From Treponema sp. (GTDB lineage Bacteria > Spirochaetota > Spirochaetia > Treponematales > Breznakiellaceae), in assembly GCA_009781475.1 (NCBI GenBank), contig WQYB01000007.1, forward strand, positions 1-64,000: a stretch of DNA of 64,000 nucleotides. Direction: 5' to 3'. Positions 51,317 through 60,149 of the stretch are shown in pieces (positions within the stretch are counted from its first letter, which is position 1; the number at the start of each line of letters is the position of its first letter). The translations under genes were made by a program, and so were the position numbers. The notes under the pieces were generated by a model. It was given only the letters and a program-made list of their open reading frames with translations. It had not been told where the DNA came from and searched no databases.

Positions 51317-52396
51317 TTATTTTCTCTTTTTCAAAAATAATAAAACAATAAAAGCCAACAGGGGAATGAATAACAGAAAAAGCAGCCATAACTTTGATTT
51401 ACCGGAAGAGCTTTCTGATGTTATTTCTGTATTGTACGGCATTATATTAACAGTTGTATTAGTATTTTCTCTTTGTGTTGTTATTTCTGTTTCTCTTGCA
51501 GGAGAAGTTATTGCGGAATTTTCTTCCGTGATTAATAAATCAAAATTCCAATTCTGCCATGGAATATAATCAAAACCAGAAGCTGAATTAAAATCTCTAA
51601 AAGGAACATAATCATAATAAATATTATTAATGCAGGTATCTGCGTATTTGGTTCCCGGATATACTTCAAGAATTTCAAGTTCCAATACATCATTTTTTCT
51701 TAAGGGGTTTGGTAAATAAACAATTTGATAGTTTGGTGTATCTTCCAAATCAACATCAATGGAAAAATAGTTATCAACATAAAGGCGTATTTTTTTAGGA
51801 CGTGAATTTTCAAGGTATAACTGGGGTGTTGTATACGAAACAAAACCAATTGATATATGTAATGCAAAACATGTATTTGCTTGTATAAATAATTTTTCAT
51901 GTATTCCATGATCACCTGCGCCTTCAATCCAAAGCGGCTGAAATGGCGGTCTGTTAAATTGTGTTGGCTGATAAGAAACTTCTGCTTCAACAAGATAAGA
52001 ACTTGCAGAAATTTTATCGGCAATATGATAAAGAAATGTTTCATGGCTTCCGCGTAAATTCCTTCCTTGTGTTCCGTCAAATAATTGACCTGCTGTTGTG
52101 TATACATTTAAAATATTTTCATTTGATATAATTAAAAACCTTTCTGTTTTATTATCTTCCCATTTAACATTAATAAACGGTATTCCATTTGACATATCAA
52201 CAGTGTATGTACCTGTTTTCATTACTTGTTCAGGTTCATGTAAAAATGTAAATGAAATTATATTATCTGGTAAAAAATAAATAGTATTAGCTGGAGCCAT
52301 CCCATAGCTAGTATTATTTGGAACAAAAGAAAGCGATTGCGCAAAAATAAGAACAGGAAATACCGGTAATATCAGTAAAAATAAATATCCTTTCAT
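51317..52396 (-). CDS. hypothetical exported protein with C-terminal membrane anchor
   Basis: Signal peptide MKGYLFLLILPVFPVLIFAQ; C-terminal TM followed by KKRK; RBS GAGGGTG. Confidence 0.6.
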   Translation of the reverse strand: MKGYLFLLILPVFPVLIFAQSLSFVPNNTSYGMAPANTIYFLPDNIISFTFLHEPEQVMKTGTYTVDMSNGIPFINVKWEDNKTERFLIISNENILNVYTTAGQLFDGTQGRNLRGSHETFLYHIADKISASSYLVEAEVSYQPTQFNRPPFQPLWIEGAGDHGIHEKLFIQANTCFALHISIGFVSYTTPQLYLENSRPKKIRLYVDNYFSIDVDLEDTPNYQIVYLPNPLRKNDVLELEILEVYPGTKYADTCINNIYYDYVPFRDFNSASGFDYIPWQNWNFDLLITEENSAITSPARETEITTQRENTNTTVNIMPYNTEITSESSSGKSKLWLLFLLFIPLLAFIVLLFLKKRK

Positions 52397-52512
52397 TTCA
52401 CCCTCTATAAAATATCAGTAATGTATACTTATTTTCAGTATATTTAATGATATATTATATCGCTATTTACCCAAAAAAACAGATAAAAATGACCGGAAAT
52501 TGCCTTAAATGC

Positions 52513-52541
52513 TTGACATTTTTTTCAAAAAACGGTATCTT
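52513..52541 (+). promoter_or_regulatory. Predicted sigma70-like promoter of rimP-nusA-infB operon
   Basis: TTGACA - 17 bp - TATCTT. Confidence 0.65.
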
Positions 52542-52564
52542 TTTATTAGTTTAGTTTTTCATTT

Positions 52565-52593
52565 AAAAAGGGCTCCAAAAAGCCCTTTTTTTT
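52565..52593 (+). terminator. Intrinsic terminator / putative attenuator in the rimP-nusA leader
   Basis: AAAAAGGGCT CCAAAA AGCCCTTTTT + TTT; perfect 10-bp stem with a U-run. Confidence 0.8.
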
Positions 52594-52620
52594 GTCAAAC
52601 AGTAAAATTGAGCGGGAGAC

Positions 52621-53109
52621 ATGATGCGTTATACAGGCAAAGAGGCTGCGGAATCAGAAAATGATGAATTCGCTTCTTTGCGTGAATCGCTTCAAACTGT
52701 TCTAAAAGGGCTGGAATTAAGCCTTATTGAGCTTGTTATTTCAAGGCATCGGGGAAGTGTTCAGGTAAAAATTGTAATTTACAACGGAACAGCAATCGGT
52801 ACGAATGAATGTTCAAAGGCTCATCGTACAATTTTACCCAGGCTGGAACTTTTCTTTGGCAATCAGGATATTTACCTGGAGGTTTCGTCACCGGGAATAG
52901 ACCGGTTAATCAAAACTGCAGAAGAGTTTACCTATTATATAGGCAGGGGAGTGCGCTGTTATAGTACCGAGATTTCTGACTGGAAAGCGGGTATTTTAGA
53001 ATCCATTGATGAAAATGGAATTATTATAAAGACGAAAGACGGGATCGAAAACGATATTAAGTTTGATGTTATCGCAAAAGCGAAACTCGATCCTTCACAG
53101 GAGGTATAA
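52621..53109 (+). CDS. rimP: ribosome maturation factor RimP
   Basis: RHRGSVQVKIVIYN, NECSKAHRTI, YLEVSSPGIDR; upstream of nusA. Confidence 0.92.
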   Translation: MMRYTGKEAAESENDEFASLRESLQTVLKGLELSLIELVISRHRGSVQVKIVIYNGTAIGTNECSKAHRTILPRLELFFGNQDIYLEVSSPGIDRLIKTAEEFTYYIGRGVRCYSTEISDWKAGILESIDENGIIIKTKDGIENDIKFDVIAKAKLDPSQEV

Positions 53110-53110
53110 G

Positions 53111-54589
53111 TTGGGAACAGATATGTCTGCAGCAATTCGTCAGTTAAATCAGGATAGAGGCATCCCTGAGGAACTGATACTTAGAACCATAGAAGATACA
53201 TTGATAGCCGCTTACAAACACCGCTTTGGCAATGCGGACAATGCTATTGTACAATTTGATGAAGAAAATCTTGAAGTCTCTATTTTTGCGAGAAAAAAAA
53301 TAGTGGAACAGGACGGAGTTTACGATCCTGTAACAGAAATTGATCTTGATGAAGCGAAAGAATTAAATCCGGACGCTGATGTCGGCGATGAAATATTAGT
53401 CGAAATAGACCCAAAACAATTTGATCGCATCGCTGTTCAAAGCGCTAAACAAAAAGCGCATCAAACAATCAGAGATATACAAAAAGACAGTCTTTATTCT
53501 GAATTTAAGGATAAAGAAGGTGAAATAATAATAGGTTATTATCAGCGTGAGCGTAACGGAACGATTTATGTTGATATTGGTAAAATGGAAGGTATTTTAC
53601 CTAAAAAATTCCAATCTCCAAGAGAAATTTACCATGTAAATGACAGAATCAAAGCGCTTATTGCTGAAGTAAAAAAAGATTCATCAGGGCTTCAAATTGT
53701 ACTTTCAAGAACTCATACCGAATTCGTACGTGCGATTTTTGAACTGGAAGTCCCCGAAATTTATGACAAAACTGTCGAAATACACAAAATTGTACGCGAG
53801 CCTGGCTTCCGCACAAAACTTGCCGTTTATTCAAACCGTGAAGATGTTGATCCTGTCGGCGCTTGTGTAGGGTTAAAAGGTGTTCGTATTCAAGCTGTTA
53901 TTAAAGAACTTGAAGGCGAAAAAATTGATATTTTAAAATACGATCCCGATCCAAGACGTTTTATTAAAAACGCTCTTTCTCCCGCTGAAGTGCGTGATGT
54001 AATAATTCTTGACGAAGGTAAACATCAGGCGCTGGCGGTTGTAAGCGATTCAATGCTGTCGCTTGCCATCGGTAAACAGGGGCTTAACGTTCGTCTTGCA
54101 AACAGGCTTGTTGACTGGAACATCGATGTCAAAACAGAATCACAATTTGCCGAAATGGATATTGCAGCAGAATCACGCCGTGCAGTTTCCGAACTCTTTG
54201 GTGATTCTGAAGGTTTTGATGATGAAATATCACGCATCAGCGAACTTCCAGGAGTTGACGCACGCATTGCAAAAACATTACTTGATAACGGTATTGATTT
54301 TATCGAAGACTTCCTGGGTCTAAGTCAGGAAGAATTGGAAGCGAAAGGATTAACATCATCTGACCTTGACGGACTTCGCAAACTTATTGAAGAATATGTT
54401 GAGATTGTTGAAGATGATTCATTTGATGAAAATCAGCAGGAAAAAGCGGCTGATGAAGAACAGGAAGAATCTTCAGAAGCGGAAGAGTATGAATGCCCGG
54501 AATGCGGATCAAAAATTACTGTTGATATGACAACATGCCCAAGCTGCGGAATAGGCTTGAGTTTTGAATACGAAGAGGAGGAGGGATAA
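53111..54589 (+). CDS. nusA: transcription termination/antitermination protein NusA with C-terminal zinc ribbon (TTG start after GGAGG; ATG at 53123 possible)
   Basis: NusA S1/KH core (EPGFRTKLAVYSNREDVDPVGACVGLKGVRIQAVIKELEGEKIDI); C-terminal ECPECGSKITVDMTTCPSCG. Confidence 0.94.
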   Translation: MGTDMSAAIRQLNQDRGIPEELILRTIEDTLIAAYKHRFGNADNAIVQFDEENLEVSIFARKKIVEQDGVYDPVTEIDLDEAKELNPDADVGDEILVEIDPKQFDRIAVQSAKQKAHQTIRDIQKDSLYSEFKDKEGEIIIGYYQRERNGTIYVDIGKMEGILPKKFQSPREIYHVNDRIKALIAEVKKDSSGLQIVLSRTHTEFVRAIFELEVPEIYDKTVEIHKIVREPGFRTKLAVYSNREDVDPVGACVGLKGVRIQAVIKELEGEKIDILKYDPDPRRFIKNALSPAEVRDVIILDEGKHQALAVVSDSMLSLAIGKQGLNVRLANRLVDWNIDVKTESQFAEMDIAAESRRAVSELFGDSEGFDDEISRISELPGVDARIAKTLLDNGIDFIEDFLGLSQEELEAKGLTSSDLDGLRKLIEEYVEIVEDDSFDENQQEKAADEEQEESSEAEEYECPECGSKITVDMTTCPSCGIGLSFEYEEEEG

Positions 54590-54597
54590 TAGGATTT

Positions 54598-57102
54598 ATG
54601 GCAGAAGAAACTGACAAAACGAAAAAACCAAAAGCGCAGCTTATTAAACATTCCCCGAATGAAGAAAATTCATCGGGTAAAAATCCTGCGGAACAGGTAG
54701 AGAAACGTAAAGTTAAGGTGGTGATGAAAAAACCTGTTGCCTCATCCTCCAAAAAAACTTCGCCGAAAGTAATTGTCAGCTCTCCTTCCGGTAAATCCCA
54801 ATCCAAAAAATTTGATTCTCATGGCGATAAAAGATCAGCCAACGAATCAGGTTCAGATTCTCGTGTAAGTTCATTTCCAATGGCACAGCGTCCTGCTGCC
54901 GCAGCAGGCAGAGTAGGCGGTAAATTAGTCAGCGGAGAAAGACATGGCGGTCAACACCGGCATCCGCGCTCGCAGCAGCCTAGAACAAACAGACAAGGCG
55001 GCGATTCGCCTCCGAATAAAGGCGGTTTTGGACAAAATCAAGGTAGAGATACAAGACATGGTCATGGACAAGGTCAAGGACATGGTCATAGCGGAAGACC
55101 GCCGTTTCCTCCAAGACCTGGCGGCGGCGGCGGCAAACCGGGCGGCGGTTTTAATCGTCCGCAAACAGGAAATCGCGGCGGAGGAATGAATGTTGTTCCG
55201 TCAGGACCGATACCTGAAGGAAAAGGACCTGCCAAGAGAAAATTTATTGCTAAAAAACCAGTATACAACCGAAAAGAAAAAGAACTTGAAATGGAGGAAA
55301 AACTCCTTCAAACCAAAAAGAAAATAACCCACGTAGCTAATCCCGTACCAAAATCAATCGATATAATGGAAGTAATTTCAGTTTCTGAATTAGCACGTAA
55401 AATGAATTTAAAAGCATCTGACCTTATTCAAAAATTAATGAGTATGGGGCAGATGGTCACAATAAATCAGCAGATTGATGCCGATACTGCAAGTATTCTG
55501 GCATCAGAGTTTGGAGCTGATGTAAAAATTGTAAGCCTTTACGACAAAACAGTAATTGAAACAACTTCGGATGATGACGCGATTCTGCTTCCGCGCCCGC
55601 CTGTTGTTACCGTTATGGGACATGTTGATCACGGTAAAACAAAACTGTTAGACGCAATCCGCAAAGCAGACGTAGTATCCGGCGAGTTTGGCGGAATTAC
55701 TCAGCATATCGGCGCTTATATGGTAGAAACACCGCACGGCAGCCTTACATTGCTTGATACACCCGGTCATGAGGCTTTCACACGCATGAGAGCCAGAGGC
55801 GCACAGGTAACAGACATTGTTATACTTGTTGTCGCAGCTGACGACGGAGTTATGCCGCAGACAATCGAAGCGATAAATCACGCTAAAGACGCAAAAGTTC
55901 CGATTATTGTCGCTGTAAATAAAATTGACAAACCAGAAGCAAACCCGGACAGAGTAAAAAGTCAGCTTTCCGATTTGGGATTAATGCCTGAGGATTGGGG
56001 AGGACAGACAATATTTGTTGAATTAAGCGCTTTACAGAAAACCGGTATCGATAAATTAATTGAATCGATCTTACTTGAAGCAGAACTTTTGGATTTAAAA
56101 GCAAACTTCCAGTGCAGCGCGGAAGGAAAAATCCTGGAATCAAAAGTTGATCACGGCAGAGGTATTGTAGCAACCGTTATGGTAGAAAGAGGTACTTTCG
56201 CTGTAGGTGATGCATTTGTCGCAGGTATTTGGCCTGGAAAAGTACGCGCTATTTTTAACGACAAAGGTGAAAAAATAAATAAAGCGACTCCTTCGATGCC
56301 TGTAGAAGTACTTGGGTTTGAAGGTATTCCGAACGCAGGAGATCCTCTGCAGGTTGTTACTGATGAAAAAGTAGCAAGAGAATTTTCATCCAAACGTCAG
56401 GAACTGCGCCGTTTTGAAGATGCAAAAATATTAAAGAAAGTTACCATGGATAATCTTCATGACATGATAAGTGATGGAACAATTCAGGAACTTAAAGTAA
56501 TTATTAAAGCAGACGTACAAGGTTCTGCCGAGGCTCTTAAAACCAGTCTTGAAAAATTGAGTACCAAAGAAATCAGGCTGCACGTTATTCAAGCGCTTCC
56601 AGGTCCTGTTAACGAAGGCGATGTCGATCTTGCCATCGCATCAAAGGCGATCATCATCAGCTTTAACGTACGCCCGCTTCCAAAAGCAAAAATACTTGCC
56701 GAACAGGAAAAAGTTGACATCAGAAAATATAATGTTATTTACAAGGCTGTCGAAGAAATCAGAGCCGCAATGGAAGGAATGTTAACGCCTGATACAAAAG
56801 AAGAAATTGTAGCTACTGTAGAAGTACGCGATACATTCAAAGTTCCGAAGATTGGCACTATCGCAGGCTGTTATGTATTATCAGGAACTGTAAAACGAAG
56901 CTGTATCGTAAATGTTATAAGAGAACAGATTGTTATACATTCCGGAAAGATCGCTTCTTTAAAACGTTTTAAAGATGATGCCCGCGAAGTTGCAGCAGGT
57001 TATGAATGCGGCATCGGGCTTGAAGGTTTTGATGATATACGTGTAGGTGATACGCTTGAAATTCTTGAAATTGTCGAAATCGCCCGCAAATTAAGCAGCT
57101 AA
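54598..57102 (+). CDS. infB: translation initiation factor IF-2
   Basis: [42 protein letters not shown]; Gly/Arg/His-rich N-terminus. Confidence 0.97.
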   Translation: MAEETDKTKKPKAQLIKHSPNEENSSGKNPAEQVEKRKVKVVMKKPVASSSKKTSPKVIVSSPSGKSQSKKFDSHGDKRSANESGSDSRVSSFPMAQRPAAAAGRVGGKLVSGERHGGQHRHPRSQQPRTNRQGGDSPPNKGGFGQNQGRDTRHGHGQGQGHGHSGRPPFPPRPGGGGGKPGGGFNRPQTGNRGGGMNVVPSGPIPEGKGPAKRKFIAKKPVYNRKEKELEMEEKLLQTKKKITHVANPVPKSIDIMEVISVSELARKMNLKASDLIQKLMSMGQMVTINQQIDADTASILASEFGADVKIVSLYDKTVIETTSDDDAILLPRPPVVTVMGHVDHGKTKLLDAIRKADVVSGEFGGITQHIGAYMVETPHGSLTLLDTPGHEAFTRMRARGAQVTDIVILVVAADDGVMPQTIEAINHAKDAKVPIIVAVNKIDKPEANPDRVKSQLSDLGLMPEDWGGQTIFVELSALQKTGIDKLIESILLEAELLDLKANFQCSAEGKILESKVDHGRGIVATVMVERGTFAVGDAFVAGIWPGKVRAIFNDKGEKINKATPSMPVEVLGFEGIPNAGDPLQVVTDEKVAREFSSKRQELRRFEDAKILKKVTMDNLHDMISDGTIQELKVIIKADVQGSAEALKTSLEKLSTKEIRLHVIQALPGPVNEGDVDLAIASKAIIISFNVRPLPKAKILAEQEKVDIRKYNVIYKAVEEIRAAMEGMLTPDTKEEIVATVEVRDTFKVPKIGTIAGCYVLSGTVKRSCIVNVIREQIVIHSGKIASLKRFKDDAREVAAGYECGIGLEGFDDIRVGDTLEILEIVEIARKLSS

Positions 57103-57103
57103 T

Positions 57104-57499
57104 ATGCCGCAGTTTCGCACAGAACGTCTTGGCCAGACGATCCAGGAAAAAATAGGCTCTCTTATCCTTGAAGGAAAAATAAAAGATAAAAGAGTTAATT
57201 CTTTTCTTTCCATTACAAAAGTTAAAGTGTCAAATGATTTGTCTTTTGCCGATGTTTATGTTTCTGATATTCGCGGAAAGATAAATGAAAAAGAAGTTGA
57301 AGGTCTTCAAAGCGCCGCAGGATTTATTCAATCGCAGCTCGGCTCTGTTATGCATATTAGAAAAACCCCGCGGCTTCGTTTTCACGCCGACACAAGCATA
57401 GGCGACGCTTTTGATCTGATCAAAAAAATTGAAAATTTGAATGCTTCTGAAAAGAATTCACACGGGGGCACAGAGGACACAAAGGACACGGAGTTATAA
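57104..57499 (+). CDS. rbfA: 30S ribosome-binding factor RbfA
   Basis: FRTERLGQTIQEKIGSLILEGKIKDKRVN...LRFHADTSIGDAFDLIKKIENL; between infB and truB. Confidence 0.9.
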   Translation: MPQFRTERLGQTIQEKIGSLILEGKIKDKRVNSFLSITKVKVSNDLSFADVYVSDIRGKINEKEVEGLQSAAGFIQSQLGSVMHIRKTPRLRFHADTSIGDAFDLIKKIENLNASEKNSHGGTEDTKDTEL

Positions 57500-57548
57500 T
57501 AAAAATTGTCTTACACCGTGCCTCCGTGCTCTCCGTGTCTCCGTGTGA
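57456..57548. repeat. Dispersed CACGGAG palindromic element, copy 4 (rbfA 3' end to truB)
   Basis: Left TTCACACGGGGGCACAGAGGACACAAAGGACACGGAGT; right CACCGTGCCTCCGTGCTCTCCGTGTCTCCGTGTGA; left arm encodes the RbfA tail SHGGTEDTKDTEL. Confidence 0.88.
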
Positions 57549-57569
57549 TAGAATTAGGAAAAATTTTTA

Positions 57570-58511
57570 GTGAATAATGTATTGAGTTCTGGATTAATTT
57601 TATTTAATAAAAAGCCTGGTGTTACTTCTTTTGACGCATTGCGGGATATAAAACGTGTGCTAGGCACTGGCAAGGTAGGGCACACAGGCACTCTTGATAA
57701 ATTCGCTCAAGGGCTTTTAATAGTTCTGACAGGAAAGGCACTAAAACTAAGCCAATGGTTTACAAACTGCGATAAACAGTACATTGGAAAAATTAAATTT
57801 GGTATAGAGACTGACACACTTGATCCCGAAGGACTAGAAGTCGCCAAAGCGGATCTGCCTTCGCAAGAAAAAGTGCAGCAGGTTTTAAAACAGTTTACAG
57901 GAAATATTTTACAGGAGCCGCCTGTCTTTTCTGCCATTCATGTAAACGGAAAACGCGCTTCGGATTTAACACGTTCCGGGTTAACGCCGCAAATGAAAAA
58001 ACGCCCTGTTACAATTTATGAAATTAAATTGCTTAATTGGGAGCCGCCGTTTGCACAAATATTTGTTCATTGTTCAAGCGGTACATACATACGCTCCCTT
58101 GCAAGAGACATAGCCATTGCCGCCGGTACAAGAGCGCATCTTTGCGAACTTACTCGTACACAAGTCGCGGGATTTAAGCTTGATAACAATTTAATTCACA
58201 CGGAGGCACAAAGGCACAAAGAACACGGAGGTAGAGAAAACAAGGGTTTTAATATTCGTATAATTGATAAAAAAGTTATAACATCTTTAGGTATACCCTG
58301 GTTTGATATAAATGCTGATGAAGTAAAACAAGTTATTCACGGAAAGCCACTATATCCCATTTTAAATAAAAAAAATATTATAAACTCCGTGTCTCCGTGT
58401 CCCCGTGTGAACTCTTTTCCCAACCAAGCTGTAGCTATTTTCTGCGATGAAACCCTTATTGCCATTATTGAAAACAAGGACGGAAAATGGAAATACGGCT
58501 GTGTGATGTAG
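57570..58511 (+). CDS. truB: tRNA pseudouridine(55) synthase TruB
   Basis: GLILFNKKPGVTSFDALRDIKRVLGTGKVGHTGTLDKFAQGLLIV; GTG start. Confidence 0.95.
   Translation: MNNVLSSGLILFNKKPGVTSFDALRDIKRVLGTGKVGHTGTLDKFAQGLLIVLTGKALKLSQWFTNCDKQYIGKIKFGIETDTLDPEGLEVAKADLPSQEKVQQVLKQFTGNILQEPPVFSAIHVNGKRASDLTRSGLTPQMKKRPVTIYEIKLLNWEPPFAQIFVHCSSGTYIRSLARDIAIAAGTRAHLCELTRTQVAGFKLDNNLIHTEAQRHKEHGGRENKGFNIRIIDKKVITSLGIPWFDINADEVKQVIHGKPLYPILNKKNIINSVSPCPRVNSFPNQAVAIFCDETLIAIIENKDGKWKYGCVM
58194..58232. repeat. Dispersed CACGGAG element, copy 5 left arm, inside truB
   Basis: ATTCACACGGAGGCACAAAGGCACAAAGAACACGGAGGT, translated IHTEAQRHKEHGG. Confidence 0.85.
58384..58413. repeat. Dispersed CACGGAG element, copy 5 right (inverted) arm, inside truB
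   Basis: ACTCCGTGTCTCCGTGTCCCCGTGTGAACT, inverse complement of the left-arm family, translated NSVSPCPRVNS. Confidence 0.85.
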
Positions 58512-58518
58512 TGAATAA

Positions 58519-58547
58519 TTGACAATATTAAAGATATTAATTATAAT
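58519..58547 (+). promoter_or_regulatory. Predicted consensus promoter of the glucosaminidase-like gene
   Basis: TTGACA - 17 bp - TATAAT; -10 lies inside the perfect palindrome TTATAATTA-AATA-TAATTATAA (58541-58562). Confidence 0.7.
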
Positions 58548-58600
58548 TAAATATAATTATAAAAATATACCAAATTTAGCGAAATTTGATGGAGTTTTGT

Positions 58601-60118
58601 ATGTTTAATGAAAAACAAAAAAGAATAACAATAATACTCATGATTATCATGATGTGTTTTATTTCATATCAGGGCTTTGCAGGCGGAAATAAAGACAGAA
58701 GCAATGAAAGAGATAGGGATAGAGGCAGAAACAGAAATAGAAATGCAGTAGTTCAGCAGGAAGAAATAATCATACCAGATACATTTTTTATGTTTAATGA
58801 ACCGTTTAATATGGATTTATTATTTGAACAGTTAATGGAACCTGCGTATGATGAACAAGAAAATAATCTTACAATAATTGATGCTCCGGCAGCTGATGCA
58901 CCTATTGAACAAGCAGCTCCCCCCGCCGCGGCAGTGACCGCTGTGGCTGCGGAAACTCCTGTGCAAACGGCTCAGGTTACAGGCAGGAGCAGAATGTCTG
59001 TTACAGACGAAATAGTTGAAAGATTAAGCCTAACGGAACTTTTTACTTTAACTTATTTTGTATCCAGATCATTTCCATTTATTGCAGAAGGGCAAAGCGG
59101 ATCTGTAAATTTTGTTACATCCAATGGGCAGTTAATAATCAGTAATGATATAGAATTGCAGAAAACTTTTGTTTTTCAGGAAAATGATACCGGTCAGCTA
59201 AGAGCGAGAAGAAATGATTTTCTGGATATTGTTTTCAGACCTGAAGGAACCGAAGTAATTCTGACATTCAGAAAAGTTTCTCAATTATACATACTTGATT
59301 CTATTAATTTTGATAACAGAAGTCATCCGATAAGCTCAGCAGAAGGAGAACCTATACGTCTTTTAGTATCAGGTCAGGATCAGCGTATTGTAAGAACCGG
59401 TTCTGCACCTTCTAATCAGCAGTCAAATCAACAGCAAAACCAGCAGCTAAATCCTTCGCCTTCATCACAAGCAGCTACAGCTCAACAACAGGCGACTACA
59501 CCGCAGGCAACTCAACAACCTCAGCAGCAGCAGCAGCAGGCTCAACAGCCTGCTCCTAGTCAGCAGCAGCAAAATACCGGCTCTAATATTGAAAGAACAA
59601 CAAATCATGATCGATTATTGATTTTAAGCAGCGGTACGTTAACTGAAAATGATGTTCTAAGATATTTGGGAGGCAGAAATATCAATGAAGCGCAAGTTAG
59701 AAGACTTGTAAGACTTTATATTGAAGAAGCAGCGTTTGAAGGTATAAACCACGACATTGCAATTGCACAGTTGATTTTTGCAACGCAATTTTTAACAAAT
59801 AGAACATTAATGACAGATCATAATTACGCCGGCTTTACAAGAACAGATTCAGTTTGGAACGGTTCGCAGTGGAACGGAAAGTTCGCAGATGAAAGACAGG
59901 GAGTGCGCTCTCATGTTCAGCATTTAAAACATTATTCGGCAGGAAGTTTGGAACGTGTTAACGGTAATGTTAATCCAAGATTTAGTGTTCTAAGAACAAG
60001 AGGTTATCTTGGAAATGTAAAAACACTGGGAGAATTATACCGGCACTGGGTAAACCGAAATTCTGACAGTTACAGAAATTCAATAAATAATATATTAAAC
60101 GGGCTTTATCAGCAGTAG
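58601..60118 (+). CDS. exported glucosaminidase-domain protein with Q-rich linker
   Basis: N-terminal signal; C-terminal region IEEAAFEGINHDIAIAQLIFATQFL...NYAGF...GVRSHVQHLKHY resembles endo-beta-N-acetylglucosaminidase domain. Confidence 0.75.
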   Translation: MFNEKQKRITIILMIIMMCFISYQGFAGGNKDRSNERDRDRGRNRNRNAVVQQEEIIIPDTFFMFNEPFNMDLLFEQLMEPAYDEQENNLTIIDAPAADAPIEQAAPPAAAVTAVAAETPVQTAQVTGRSRMSVTDEIVERLSLTELFTLTYFVSRSFPFIAEGQSGSVNFVTSNGQLIISNDIELQKTFVFQENDTGQLRARRNDFLDIVFRPEGTEVILTFRKVSQLYILDSINFDNRSHPISSAEGEPIRLLVSGQDQRIVRTGSAPSNQQSNQQQNQQLNPSPSSQAATAQQQATTPQATQQPQQQQQQAQQPAPSQQQQNTGSNIERTTNHDRLLILSSGTLTENDVLRYLGGRNINEAQVRRLVRLYIEEAAFEGINHDIAIAQLIFATQFLTNRTLMTDHNYAGFTRTDSVWNGSQWNGKFADERQGVRSHVQHLKHYSAGSLERVNGNVNPRFSVLRTRGYLGNVKTLGELYRHWVNRNSDSYRNSINNILNGLYQQ

Positions 60119-60149
60119 GATAAAACATTACTTTAAGCTAAAATAAGTC

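Noticed and set aside
51700-52107. 135-aa minus-strand ORF overlapping the 51317-52396 gene
   Set aside because: Different frame of the same strand; the larger ORF has a signal peptide, RBS and coherent C-terminus.
59410-59580. CAG-rich repeat tract
   Set aside because: Encodes the Q/P/A-rich linker of the glucosaminidase-like protein; low-complexity coding, not a CRISPR or independent element.
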